Source: JARRON01 sp037383845
Lineage (GTDB): Bacteria > Pseudomonadota > Gammaproteobacteria > Steroidobacterales > XN24
Length of the DNA: 64,000 nt
Assembly: GCA_037383845.1 (NCBI GenBank)
Contig: JARRON010000002.1
Location: 15,643 to 79,642 of the forward strand
Direction of reading: 5' to 3'
In this document: one piece after another, positions 31,835 through 40,456 of the stretch
Layout of the letters: every line of letters begins with the position of its first letter
How positions within the stretch are numbered: position 1 is the stretch's first letter
Notes under the pieces: model-generated
Seen by the model: the letters and a program-made list of their open reading frames with translations, nothing else
Told to the model about the DNA's origin: nothing
Database searches by the model: none
Translations under genes and position numbers: made by a program

Positions 31835-34347
31835 GCCGGCTGGTCCGCCGCGCGGGCCGCCGGGCCTTCGCCCGGCACCCGTGGCAGTACGTGCTCGCAG
31901 TTGCCGGCGTGGCCCTCGGCGTCGCTGTGGTGCTGGGCGTGGACCTGGCCGGGGCCAGCGCCCGCAAGGCTTTCGACGTGTCCCGGGAACTGGTAATGGG
32001 CCGGGCTACCCACCAGGTCGTGCCCCTGGGCACCGAACTGGACGAGTCGATTTATCTGGCGGTGCGCCGCGCGCCGGGCGTGAGGGCAGCGGCACCCGTC
32101 GTGGAAGCCGGCATCGGACTGCCCGGCGACCGGCGGGCCACGCTCCTGGGCATCGACCCCTTTGCCGAAGGCCCGTTCCGGGAGGAGGTGGCCGCGGCCT
32201 CGGGGGCCGTCGACGTCGGCGCCCTGCTGGTCGAGCCTGGCGCCGTGGCGCTGCCGGCGCGGCTGGCGGACGCCCTGCAGGCGGAGGTGGGCGACCGGTT
32301 CACCGCTGATACGCCGTCCGGACCGGCGGACCTGCTCGTGGCCGGGATTATCGAGACGGATCCCGGCCGTGAAGCTGCCCTGGCCGGATTCGTATACGCG
32401 GACATCGCCACCGCCCAGGAACTGCTGGGCATGGTGGGCCGGCTTTCCCGGGTAGACCTCATTCTGGAGGCCGGGCAGGCTGCCGGGCTGGCCGGGCTTC
32501 TTCCGGCGTCGGCGGAACTGGTGGAGACGGCGGCCAGGTCCAGCGCGACCTACGCCATGACCCGGGCTTTCCGGGTCAATCTCACCGCCCTGTCCCTGCT
32601 GGCCCTTCTCGTGGGCGCATTTCTGATCTACGGGACCCTCACCTTCCTCGTTCTGCGGCGCACCCGGACGCTGGGGGTGCTGCGGAGCATGGGCGTGGAC
32701 CGGCGGGGCGTAGCGGCTTCGGTCCTGTCCGAAGCACTGATGGTGGGCGTGCCCGGGACAGTGCTGGGACTCGCCCTCGGGGCAGCGCTGGGTCTGGGGC
32801 TTGCGGGGCTGGTCGTGCAGACCATGGACGATCTCTATTTTCGCCTTCGGGTATCGGAGGTGAGCCTGACTCCCTGGCCTTTCGCCAAGGCCGCCGCCCT
32901 GGGCGTGGTCACGAGCCTGGTGTCGGCCCTGGGGCCGGCCCTGGAGGCCGCCGGGATGCCGCCCCGCGCCGTGCTGTCCCGGGCGTCGGTGGAGCGCCGC
33001 GCCCGCCGCCGCCTGCCGCGCCTCGCAGCGGCCGCCGTGGCCTGCGCCGTCCTGGCCGCGGTGCTGCTGGCCCTGGGTCGCCATTCCCTGGTGGTCTCCT
33101 TCGCCGGCCTGTTCGCGGTATTCCTGGCCGCTGCCCTGGCCACGCCGCCGGTCACCGCCTGGCTGATGGCCGGGCTGGACCGTCTGATGCCGGCCGCGGC
33201 ACCGCTGCCGTTGCGCATGGCGGTCCGGGGGACTTCCGCGTCTCTCAGCCGCACCGGGGTTGCCGTGTCGGCCCTCTCCGTCGCCGTGGCCACGGTGATC
33301 GGTGTGGGCGTCATGGTGGGGAGCTTCCGCAGCAGCGTGGAGCAGTGGCTGTCCAGCACCCTGGTGGCGGATTTCTACCTGCACGTCGAGGACTCCTGGT
33401 GTCGCGCCCGGGAGGGCCTCGACGACCTGGTCGACCCGCTGCTGGCGGTCCCCGGCGTTGCAGAGATCACCTATTCCCAGAGGCGACGTCTGCCCACGGC
33501 CGGGGAGGACATCCGGCTGTGGGCCGTGGACGGCGGCAGCCGGGGCCTGCGGGCGCCGATCATTGCCGGCGATCCCGGCCGTATAAGGGAGCAGTTCGGT
33601 GCCGGGGAAGCCGTGATGGTCTCCGAGCCATGGGCAGCGCGGCGGGGCACCCGCGTGGGGGACCGGGTCACCCTGCCCACGCCGGTCGGACCGCGCACAT
33701 TCCCCGTTGCGGGCATTTTCCGGGACTACACCTCGGACCGGGGGGTGGTGGCCCTGCACCGGGATGCCTACCGCCGCCTCTGGAATGACTCCTGTGCCGA
33801 GGGCCTGGGCGTGGTGATGGCGCCGGACGCCGAGCCGGACCGGGTCCGGGCGGGGCTGGCCGCCGCCGTGCCCGCGGAGTCCGGGATCCCGGTGACGGCG
33901 AACGCCGATCTGCGCTCGGCGTCGCTGGCGGTGTTTGATCGCACCTTCACCGTCACCCGCGTGCTCCAGCTCCTGGTGGGCATCGTGGCCTTTCTGGGCA
34001 TGCTCTCGGCGCTGCAGGCCCTGCAGCTGGAGCGGGTCCGGGAGAACGCGGTGCTGAGAGCCGTGGGCTGGCTGCCTCGCCAGCTGCGCAGCCTGGTGCT
34101 CACCCAGACCGGCCTGCTGGGGCTGGCAGCGGGCCTCTTCGCCGTTCCCGTCGGCCTGGCCCTCGCCGGCCTCCTGGTGTTCGTCATCAACCGCCGCGCC
34201 TTCGGCTGGACCATGAGCTTCGACCCGTCTGTCCAGGATCTGGTCCAGGGCGTCCTGCTGGCGGTTGGCGCCGCCCTGCTTGCAGGTGTCTACCCCGCCT
34301 GGCAGGCGGTCAGGCGCCAGGTTGCCCAGGATCTGCGGGAGGAATGA
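31831..34347 (+). CDS. FtsX-like ABC permease, two-domain
   Basis: 838 residues from a GTG overlapping the ATPase stop. It has an N-terminal membrane helix (WQYVLAVAGVALGVAVVLGVD) followed by a large periplasmic domain, a FtsX helix cluster around residues 255-370 (LLALLVGAFLIYGTLTFLVL, RTRTLGVLRSMGVDRRGV), a central pair of helices near 395-450, a second periplasmic domain, and a final FtsX cluster (LLVGIVAFLGMLSALQALQL, NAVLRAVGWLPRQLRSLVL). This double architecture is found in permeases acting on outer-membrane lipids or lipoproteins; the cargo here is unknown. Overlaps the lipoprotein start. Confidence 0.88.
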   Translation: MSRLVRRAGRRAFARHPWQYVLAVAGVALGVAVVLGVDLAGASARKAFDVSRELVMGRATHQVVPLGTELDESIYLAVRRAPGVRAAAPVVEAGIGLPGDRRATLLGIDPFAEGPFREEVAAASGAVDVGALLVEPGAVALPARLADALQAEVGDRFTADTPSGPADLLVAGIIETDPGREAALAGFVYADIATAQELLGMVGRLSRVDLILEAGQAAGLAGLLPASAELVETAARSSATYAMTRAFRVNLTALSLLALLVGAFLIYGTLTFLVLRRTRTLGVLRSMGVDRRGVAASVLSEALMVGVPGTVLGLALGAALGLGLAGLVVQTMDDLYFRLRVSEVSLTPWPFAKAAALGVVTSLVSALGPALEAAGMPPRAVLSRASVERRARRRLPRLAAAAVACAVLAAVLLALGRHSLVVSFAGLFAVFLAAALATPPVTAWLMAGLDRLMPAAAPLPLRMAVRGTSASLSRTGVAVSALSVAVATVIGVGVMVGSFRSSVEQWLSSTLVADFYLHVEDSWCRAREGLDDLVDPLLAVPGVAEITYSQRRRLPTAGEDIRLWAVDGGSRGLRAPIIAGDPGRIREQFGAGEAVMVSEPWAARRGTRVGDRVTLPTPVGPRTFPVAGIFRDYTSDRGVVALHRDAYRRLWNDSCAEGLGVVMAPDAEPDRVRAGLAAAVPAESGIPVTANADLRSASLAVFDRTFTVTRVLQLLVGIVAFLGMLSALQALQLERVRENAVLRAVGWLPRQLRSLVLTQTGLLGLAAGLFAVPVGLALAGLLVFVINRRAFGWTMSFDPSVQDLVQGVLLAVGAALLAGVYPAWQAVRRQVAQDLREE

Positions 34348-35471
34348 TGACGCGCGCGATAATGGTCCTCTTGCTCGCGCTGCTGACTGCCGCCTGCGGT
34401 CCGGCAGCGGATTCCGGCAGCGGCCTCACGGTCGTTTCGCTGCTGGGAGACGGCGAGAGCGCCGGTTACGCGCGGGCGTCGCCTGCGCCGGACTTCACCT
34501 TCCCGGCGGATCACGGTCCCCACCCGGACTACCGGTCGGAGTGGTGGTACTTCACGGGCAACCTGGTTGCCGGGGACGGCCGGGAGTTCGGCTTTCAGCT
34601 GACGTTCTTCCGGTTCGCCCTGGCTGCCGACGAGCGGACGGGCGCGTCGGCCTGGGGAACCCGCCAGGTATGGATGGGCCATTTCGCCTTGACGGACGTG
34701 GCCGGAAAACGTTTCCACCGGGCCGAGGTCTTCCAGCGTGGCGCCCTGGGTCTCGCCGGGGCCCGGGCGGCGCCGTTCCGGGCCTGGATCGGGGACTGGG
34801 AAGCCCGGCAGGAAGGCGATGAATTCTTTCCGCTGGCCCTGTCGGCGGACGGGGCGGGCTTCGGCATCGATCTCCAGGTGTCGCCGCTGAAACCCATGGT
34901 GTTCCAGGGCGACGGAGGCTACAGCGCCAAGGGACCGGAGCCGGGTAACGCATCCCTGTACTACGCCTTCACCCGGCTTGCCGCCGAGGGGGTGGTTCGC
35001 CTTGGGGACAAGACGGTGGACGTGGAGGGCGAGGCCTGGCTGGACCGGGAATGGAGCACCAGTGCGCTGGGCCCCGGCATCGAAGGCTGGGACTGGCTCT
35101 CCCTCCAGATGGACGACGGCCGGGATCTCATGATCTACCAGCTCAGGCACGAGGACGGCTCTCCCAGCGAGTTCAGCGCGGGTTCGCTGATCGATGCCGA
35201 AGGTCGCGTGACCCGCCTGGCGTCCCGTGACTTCTCCATGCGGCCAGGCCGCCGGTGGCGGAGTCCGGAGACCGGCGCGGCCTACCCGGTGGAGTGGACG
35301 GTGGAGGTGCCCGGTGAGGGCCTCGCGCTGGAGATCCTGCCGGTCATGGACGGACAGGAGATGGACCTTTCGGTCCTCTACTGGGAGGGGGCGGTGCGGA
35401 GTCGCGTGCCCGGGAGGGATTCGCTCACGGGCCGGGGCTACCTGGAGATGACCGGCTACGGGGCGCCATAG
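34344..35471 (+). CDS. AttH/CrtC-like (lipocalin-like) lipoprotein
   Basis: 375 residues. Lipobox LLTAAC near residue 18 gives a lipoprotein. The body has the AttH/hydroxyneurosporene-synthase-like twin lipocalin fold: HPDYRSEWWYFTGNL, FGFQLTFFRFAL, GEAWLDREWSTSALG and GWDWLSLQMDDGRDLMIYQL are the family's signatures. CrtC members hydrate carotenoids; most AttH-like lipoproteins have no known reaction. No carotenoid genes are present, and linkage to a LolD/FtsX transporter argues for lipid handling in the periplasm. It starts inside the permease stop and ends flush with the convergent alcohol dehydrogenase. Confidence 0.87.
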   Translation: MMTRAIMVLLLALLTAACGPAADSGSGLTVVSLLGDGESAGYARASPAPDFTFPADHGPHPDYRSEWWYFTGNLVAGDGREFGFQLTFFRFALAADERTGASAWGTRQVWMGHFALTDVAGKRFHRAEVFQRGALGLAGARAAPFRAWIGDWEARQEGDEFFPLALSADGAGFGIDLQVSPLKPMVFQGDGGYSAKGPEPGNASLYYAFTRLAAEGVVRLGDKTVDVEGEAWLDREWSTSALGPGIEGWDWLSLQMDDGRDLMIYQLRHEDGSPSEFSAGSLIDAEGRVTRLASRDFSMRPGRRWRSPETGAAYPVEWTVEVPGEGLALEILPVMDGQEMDLSVLYWEGAVRSRVPGRDSLTGRGYLEMTGYGAP

Positions 35472-36473
35472 TCAGGCGTCCTGGTCCGACCCGCCGGGCA
35501 CCAGTACTGCCGCGCCGGTCAGGCGGCCCTCCCGTAGATCTTCCAGCGCCCGGTTCGCCTCTTCCAGGGGATACGGGGTGACGCGCGTGCGCACCGGCAC
35601 CCGTGGCGCCAGGGCCAGGAAGCTGCGGGCATCCTCGCGGGTCAGGTTGGCCACCGAGCGCACCTGCCGCTCCTCCCAGAGAATCGAGTAGGGGAAGGCC
35701 GGAATGTCGCTCATGTGGATGCCGCCGCAGACCACCGTGCCGCCGCGGGTTACGTTCCGGAGAGCGGCGGGCACGAGGCTGCCCACGGGCGCGAAAATGA
35801 TGGCCGCATCCAGCGGCCGCGGCGCCGGCTTGTCCGAATCGCCGGCCCAGTCCGCGCCGTGCTCGAGGGCGAACGCCCGGGCCTGCTGATCGCCCGGGCG
35901 GGTGAAGGCAAATACCTTGCGGCCCTGCCAGCGTGCCACCTGGGCAATGATATGGGCCGCGGCGCCGAACCCGTAGATGCCCAGGTGCTCGGCCTCGCCC
36001 GCCATCACGAGGCTGCGGTAGCCGATGAGCCCGGCGCACAGCAGCGGTGCGGCGTGAATGTCGTCGTATTCCTCCGGCAGAGGAAACACGAACCGGGCAT
36101 CTGCGAGCATTTCCTCCGCGTAGCCGCCGTCGAGCTGGTAACCGGTGAAACGCGCCTGCTCGCAGAGGTTCTCCCGACCCTCGCGGCACCATCGGCACTC
36201 GCCGCAGCTGTAGCCCAGCCAGGGCACACCCACCCGGGCCCCCCGGGGCAGGTCCGTCCCCTCGCCCGCCGCCTCTATGGTCCCCACGACCTCGTGGCCG
36301 GGCACTATCGGGCACGGGATATCCGGAAGTTCCCCGTCTACGACATGGAGGTCCGTCCGGCAAACGCCGCAGGCCCGGACCCGGATACGGACCTGGCCGG
36401 GGCCGGGTTCCGGCAGCGAACGGCTGCGGGTCTGCAGGGATTCACCAGGCGCCGGCAGCACCATCGCTTTCAC
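35472..36473 (-). CDS. Zinc-dependent alcohol dehydrogenase (MDR, AdhA-like)
   Basis: 333 residues. Catalytic zinc ligands C38 (CGVCRTDLH), H60-E61 (GHE) and a later Cys in PLLCAGLIGYRSL; structural zinc at C90, C93, C96 and C104. The coenzyme loop reads IYGFGAAAHIIAQVA. These enzymes interconvert alcohols and aldehydes with NAD(P). The group in which the fourth ligand cluster is GYSCGECRWCREGRENLC is often annotated AdhA or a propanol-preferring ADH. ATG start; eleven bases before the GGDEF/EAL gene in map order, but that gene is upstream in transcription, so the two may share a message. Confidence 0.9.
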   Translation of the reverse strand: MKAMVLPAPGESLQTRSRSLPEPGPGQVRIRVRACGVCRTDLHVVDGELPDIPCPIVPGHEVVGTIEAAGEGTDLPRGARVGVPWLGYSCGECRWCREGRENLCEQARFTGYQLDGGYAEEMLADARFVFPLPEEYDDIHAAPLLCAGLIGYRSLVMAGEAEHLGIYGFGAAAHIIAQVARWQGRKVFAFTRPGDQQARAFALEHGADWAGDSDKPAPRPLDAAIIFAPVGSLVPAALRNVTRGGTVVCGGIHMSDIPAFPYSILWEERQVRSVANLTREDARSFLALAPRVPVRTRVTPYPLEEANRALEDLREGRLTGAAVLVPGGSDQDA

Positions 36474-36484
36474 GGTCGGGGCCC

Positions 36485-38878
36485 TTATCGCGTGCCGAGG
36501 ACGGTGTCGTGCATGGGATAGCCGGAGGCCTGGGCGTCCAGGAGGTCGAGGTAGGCTGACGGGTCGAGCCCCGCCCCGAACAGGTGGCCCTGGGCGTAGT
36601 GGCAGCCCAGGCTCTTCAGCAGCTCCGCCTGCTCAACCGTCTCCACGCCCTCAGCCACGACGTCCATTCCCAGGCTCTTCCCCAGGCCGAGGATGGCCGT
36701 GACGATGGCCCGGCTGTCCTGCCGCTCCATGGCGTCCCCGACGAAGGAGCGGTCGATCTTCAGCGTCCCGATGGGAAAGTGCTGCAGGCTGGAAAGGGAC
36801 GAATAGCCGGTGCCGAAGTCGTCGATGGACAGGTGAAGGCCGAGGCGGTAAAGCCGGTCCAGCATGCGCAGCGTTTTCTCGCCGTTGTCCGCCAGGGTGG
36901 ATTCGGTGATCTCGAATTCCACGCAGGAGGGCGGGAGCTGGTGGCTTTCGAAGATGCCCTCGATACGCCTCACGAAGTCCCCCTGGCGGAGCTGGCGCAG
37001 GGACAGATTGACCGCGACCCGGCCCGGCCAGGGCACGTGCCGCTGCCACCGGGAGAAATCCGTGCACACCTGGTCGAGCACCCATTCACCGATATCGAAG
37101 ATCAGGGAGCTTTCCTCGGCCAGGGGAATGAATACCGACGGCGGAACTTCTCCCCGGCGGGTGTGCTGCCATCGCAGCAGGGCCTCCGCGCCAGCGACCC
37201 GTCCGTCGCGCAGGTCGACCTTGGGCTGGTAGAGAAGCTGGAACTCGTTGCGTTCCATGGCGCGGCGCAGCTCATTCTTCAGCATGAGCCGCTCGACCGC
37301 GTCCGCGTTCATCTCAGGCGCGTAGAAGCCGTAGGTGCTGCCCCCGTTCTGCTTGGCGTGGTACATGGCGGCGTCGGCGTTGCGGATAAGGTCGATGACG
37401 TTGTCGCCGTCTCCGGGGAAGAGGGTGATGCCGATGCTGGCGGTGAGCATGATGGCATGGCCTTCCACGTGGAACTCGGCGGCGATGGCGTCCAGCAGCT
37501 GCCTCGCCGCCGTGGCCACCGCCGCGCGCGCGCCGGAACCGGCGGGCACGCCTTCCAGCAGGACGGCGAACTCGTCTCCTCCGAGCCGGCCCACCAGGGT
37601 GTCCGGCGGCATGGCGTCCACCAGGCGCCGTGCGGTGATCTCCAGGCTGCGGTCGCCGATGGGATGGCCCAGACGGTCATTGATCTCCTTGAAGCGGTCA
37701 ACGTCCACGTACAGAAGGGCTGCTGCCGACCCGGCGCGACGGGCCCGGGAAAGGGCCTGCTGCAGCCTGTGCTGGAACTCCATGCGATTGGGCACGCGGG
37801 TGAGGGTGTCATAGCGGGTCAGGTAACGGATCCGCTTCTGTGCCTGCTTCTCCCGCGCCAGGCTCCTGAGCACAACGACAGTGCGGATTCCCTTGCCCTC
37901 CTGGACCAGATCGGACGTGGTGCAGGTTACCGGCACCGATTCCCCCGATGCGGTGCGCAGCCGGGCATTGCCCTCCGGGAATAACTGCCCGTCGTGACCG
38001 GGATGTGGTTGATCGGCGAACTCGTGGAAGTTCTCTCCGGTCAACTCCTCCGGTTCCCTGCCGAGCAGGGTGGCGGCCGCCCTGTTGGCTTCAAGAATAT
38101 TGCCGTCCGGCTCGCATACCAGGACGCCTTCCTGGATCTGGTCGAGGACCTGCTCGAGGAAGCGGCGTGCCACCCGCATGGCGCTGAGCTCTTCCCGCAG
38201 TCCGACCAGGGCGCTGTTGAGGTTGACGATGCGGTCGGCCTGGGCGCCGGTGGGGCCGGCGCGGGGCGTGTCCGCGATCATTCGTCGAAGGTTGCCCGTA
38301 ATGGTCCGGGCCGCCAGGAGGCCGATAAGAAGACTGGCGACGAGGATGACAAGGGAAGCCAGGACCAGGGTCCGCAGCAGCTCGTTCCGCTCCTGCCGGA
38401 CCGCGTCGTGGATGGCGTCGAGCTCTATCGCGGCGTCACGGGCGGAGCTCACGGCGACCCGGCCGCCTGCCAGGGGACCGGCCATGATGGGCTCGATGGC
38501 GTCGAACTCTTCCGACGGCGTGCCGAGGAGCACCGTGCCTCCGGGAGCGAAGACGACCAGCGCTTCCGTATCGCCGGGCAGGGCCTGCAGCAGCCGCAGC
38601 GCCTCTTCCCGGCTGGGGGCCGTCGCCGCCAGTCTTGCGGCACTGCCGGCGAGCCGGGCGCTGTGCCGGTCGTCATGGGAGACACCGAGGCCTGTGGCCG
38701 CGCTTCCCAGGTCCGTGGCCGCGTCGCGAATCTGCCATACCAGCATGCCGGCGGCGACCAGGGCAGCTGCCAGGAGCGTCACAAGGGCAACGGGCACGAA
38801 GAACTTCAGTCCGAGCGACGCCCTGCCCAAGCGCGCATCATTGGCGGCAGGCCTGTCCGGCCTGTCGTCGGAGCTCAT
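36485..38878 (-). CDS. Membrane GGDEF/EAL protein with PAS domain (c-di-GMP turnover)
   Basis: 797 residues: N-terminal membrane helix (FFVPVALVTLLAAALVAAGML), a periplasmic sensor segment, a second helix (LVLASLVILVASLLIGLLAA), a HAMP-like linker, a PAS domain (about 245-360; QIQEGVLVCEPDGNILEANR), then GGDEF and EAL. GRLGGDEFAVLLEG is intact; the RxxD inhibitory site that normally lies five residues before GGDEF is absent. The EAL half keeps EALLRW, FEITES, DDFGTGYSSL, KIDRSFV and AEGVET, so phosphodiesterase activity is likely. The ATG is preceded by GGGGGGAGGG. Bactofilin is encoded 133 bases upstream on the same strand. Confidence 0.92.
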   Translation of the reverse strand: MSSDDRPDRPAANDARLGRASLGLKFFVPVALVTLLAAALVAAGMLVWQIRDAATDLGSAATGLGVSHDDRHSARLAGSAARLAATAPSREEALRLLQALPGDTEALVVFAPGGTVLLGTPSEEFDAIEPIMAGPLAGGRVAVSSARDAAIELDAIHDAVRQERNELLRTLVLASLVILVASLLIGLLAARTITGNLRRMIADTPRAGPTGAQADRIVNLNSALVGLREELSAMRVARRFLEQVLDQIQEGVLVCEPDGNILEANRAAATLLGREPEELTGENFHEFADQPHPGHDGQLFPEGNARLRTASGESVPVTCTTSDLVQEGKGIRTVVVLRSLAREKQAQKRIRYLTRYDTLTRVPNRMEFQHRLQQALSRARRAGSAAALLYVDVDRFKEINDRLGHPIGDRSLEITARRLVDAMPPDTLVGRLGGDEFAVLLEGVPAGSGARAAVATAARQLLDAIAAEFHVEGHAIMLTASIGITLFPGDGDNVIDLIRNADAAMYHAKQNGGSTYGFYAPEMNADAVERLMLKNELRRAMERNEFQLLYQPKVDLRDGRVAGAEALLRWQHTRRGEVPPSVFIPLAEESSLIFDIGEWVLDQVCTDFSRWQRHVPWPGRVAVNLSLRQLRQGDFVRRIEGIFESHQLPPSCVEFEITESTLADNGEKTLRMLDRLYRLGLHLSIDDFGTGYSSLSSLQHFPIGTLKIDRSFVGDAMERQDSRAIVTAILGLGKSLGMDVVAEGVETVEQAELLKSLGCHYAQGHLFGAGLDPSAYLDLLDAQASGYPMHDTVLGTR

Positions 38879-39011
38879 TTTCCCTCCCCCCGGCGGTGAC
38901 GGTTATCGGTCCGCCCGGCGCTTTGCGTGATTGTTGTTATTGTTCAGGAAACGCACTGGAAGGAAAGCACAATCCGTTCCGGAATGCTACGGCCAGCGGA
39001 CGGAGCCGGCT

Positions 39012-39401
39012 TCAGGCGTCGCGGCGGTCCTCGAAATGCCGGACCTCGCCTTCACCCACCATCCGGACCTCTCCGTCCACCACCGAGCCCTGGGCCATGG
39101 CCACCCGGGCAGCGGCGATGCGGCCCCGGATGCGGGCTGACGCGGTGATTTCCAGGCTGCCCCGGGCATTGATCTCGCCTGTGACCTCGCCGGCGATGAT
39201 CACGTCGTCAGCGGCGATATCGCCCTCCCAGCGGCCGCTGTCGGCCACCGTGACGGCTCCCCTGATGTCGGCATTGCCGGTGACCTGCCCGGAAATCATG
39301 AAATGGCCTTCTCCGGACAGATCGCCGTCGATCCGGGCCTGGGGACCGATGATGGTGGCCGGCTGTCCAATGCGGTCCCTGAGTCGGCGTTTGGGGGCCA
39401 T
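39012..39401 (-). CDS. Bactofilin (polymer-forming cytoskeletal protein)
   Basis: 129 residues with AGGAGA six bases before the ATG. The beta-helical bactofilin core (about 18-115) is built of short repeats: ATIIGPQARIDGDLSGEGHF, VTGNADIRGAVTVA, GDIAADDVIIAGEVTGEI, RIRGRIAAARVAMAQGSVV. Bactofilins assemble into filaments at the membrane and guide cell-wall synthesis or polarity. The basic N-terminus (MAPKRRLRDRI) may bind membrane. Divergent from the DUF6279 lipoprotein and upstream of a c-di-GMP enzyme. Confidence 0.9.
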   Translation of the reverse strand: MAPKRRLRDRIGQPATIIGPQARIDGDLSGEGHFMISGQVTGNADIRGAVTVADSGRWEGDIAADDVIIAGEVTGEINARGSLEITASARIRGRIAAARVAMAQGSVVDGEVRMVGEGEVRHFEDRRDA

Positions 39402-39484
39402 GCAGTTCTCCTGAATCGACCTAATCCGGCGCCCTGCGGCGCCGAGTGGCATGCTATCACTCCGGGAGCGGGAGCAATGCACGA

Positions 39485-40366
39485 ATGCGGACCATGGCCG
39501 TGAAGAACCCTTGCACGATGCGTGTCGCAGCGCTGTTTCTGGCAGCGATGGTACTGGCCGGCTGCGCGACGCAGCTGGCGTACCGGAATGCCGACTTCCT
39601 GCTGACGACTTACATCGAGGACTATGTGCCACTGGAGAGGGCCCAGGAGGAGGAGCTGGAATGGCGGATCGATGCGCTGCTCGCCTGGCACAGCCGGGAA
39701 GCCCTGCCTGAATATGCCCGGTGGCTCAGGGAAGTGGGCGCTGCCATCGGGGATGGTGAGCCACTGGCAGCCTCCCGGGTCCGGACCTGGGCGGAAGACC
39801 TCAGGGGTTTCTGGCAGGAGCTGGCGCGCCGCGCGGCGCCGGATCTCGTCGCGCTGGGCACGTCGCTGAGCGACGAACAGGTGCAGGCCTTTGTCGCCAG
39901 GCTGGAGGAGGAGCACGCGGAGCGGGTGGAGGAATACGGCGAGCGCAGCCCCGAGGAACAGCTGGAGCGCCGGGAGGAGCGGATGGAGGAATTCATTTCG
40001 CGCTGGACGGGACGCCTGTCCCGTGAGCAGGTGGACATGATCCGGCGCTGGGCCGCGGCGGTGCGGCCCGCCACCGACCTGTGGCTGGAGAACCGGGCGC
40101 ACCGCATCGACCTGACGCGCGAGGCGCTGGCCCGCCGGGAGGAACCCGGGGCCCTGGCTGAGGCCGTGGAGACGCTGGTAGTGGATACGCGACCCCACTG
40201 GAGCGAAAGCTACCGGGCTGTCGTCGAGCACAACACGGCCCTGACGACCGACTTCCTCGCCCGGTTCAAGGAAGCACTTGACCCGAAGCAGAGAGCCCGG
40301 GCCCGCGCCCGCCTGGAGGAGCTGGCGGAGGAAATGGAAGCCCTGGTGCCGGAACCGGCGCGCTGA
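39485..40366 (+). CDS. DUF6279 family lipoprotein
   Basis: 293 residues from the ATG at 39485 with GGGAG ten bases upstream; ATGs at 39494 and 39518 are alternatives. A signal peptide ends LAGCATQLAYRNADFLLTTY, the conserved beginning of DUF6279 proteins. The rest is helical and very charged (GERSPEEQLERREERMEEF, ARARARLEELAEEMEAL), with repeated W/R pairs. Many gammaproteobacteria carry one copy; function unknown. It lies between bactofilin (divergent) and the fadD pair (91 bases downstream), with no obvious shared promoter. Confidence 0.85.
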   Translation: MRTMAVKNPCTMRVAALFLAAMVLAGCATQLAYRNADFLLTTYIEDYVPLERAQEEELEWRIDALLAWHSREALPEYARWLREVGAAIGDGEPLAASRVRTWAEDLRGFWQELARRAAPDLVALGTSLSDEQVQAFVARLEEEHAERVEEYGERSPEEQLERREERMEEFISRWTGRLSREQVDMIRRWAAAVRPATDLWLENRAHRIDLTREALARREEPGALAEAVETLVVDTRPHWSESYRAVVEHNTALTTDFLARFKEALDPKQRARARARLEELAEEMEALVPEPAR

Positions 40367-40456
40367 TGCTGCAGTGCAAGTGGCTGAGAACTCGCGGGCA
40401 GATTACATTTCGCGCCTGCCCCCGGCTTGGCACCGACTCACAGGAGAGAGCGCAGC

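Noticed and set aside
31189..33759. Long minus-strand open frame opposite the FtsX permease
   Set aside because: Low-complexity His/Gln/Gly-rich translation and no conserved motif; the permease frame explains the region.
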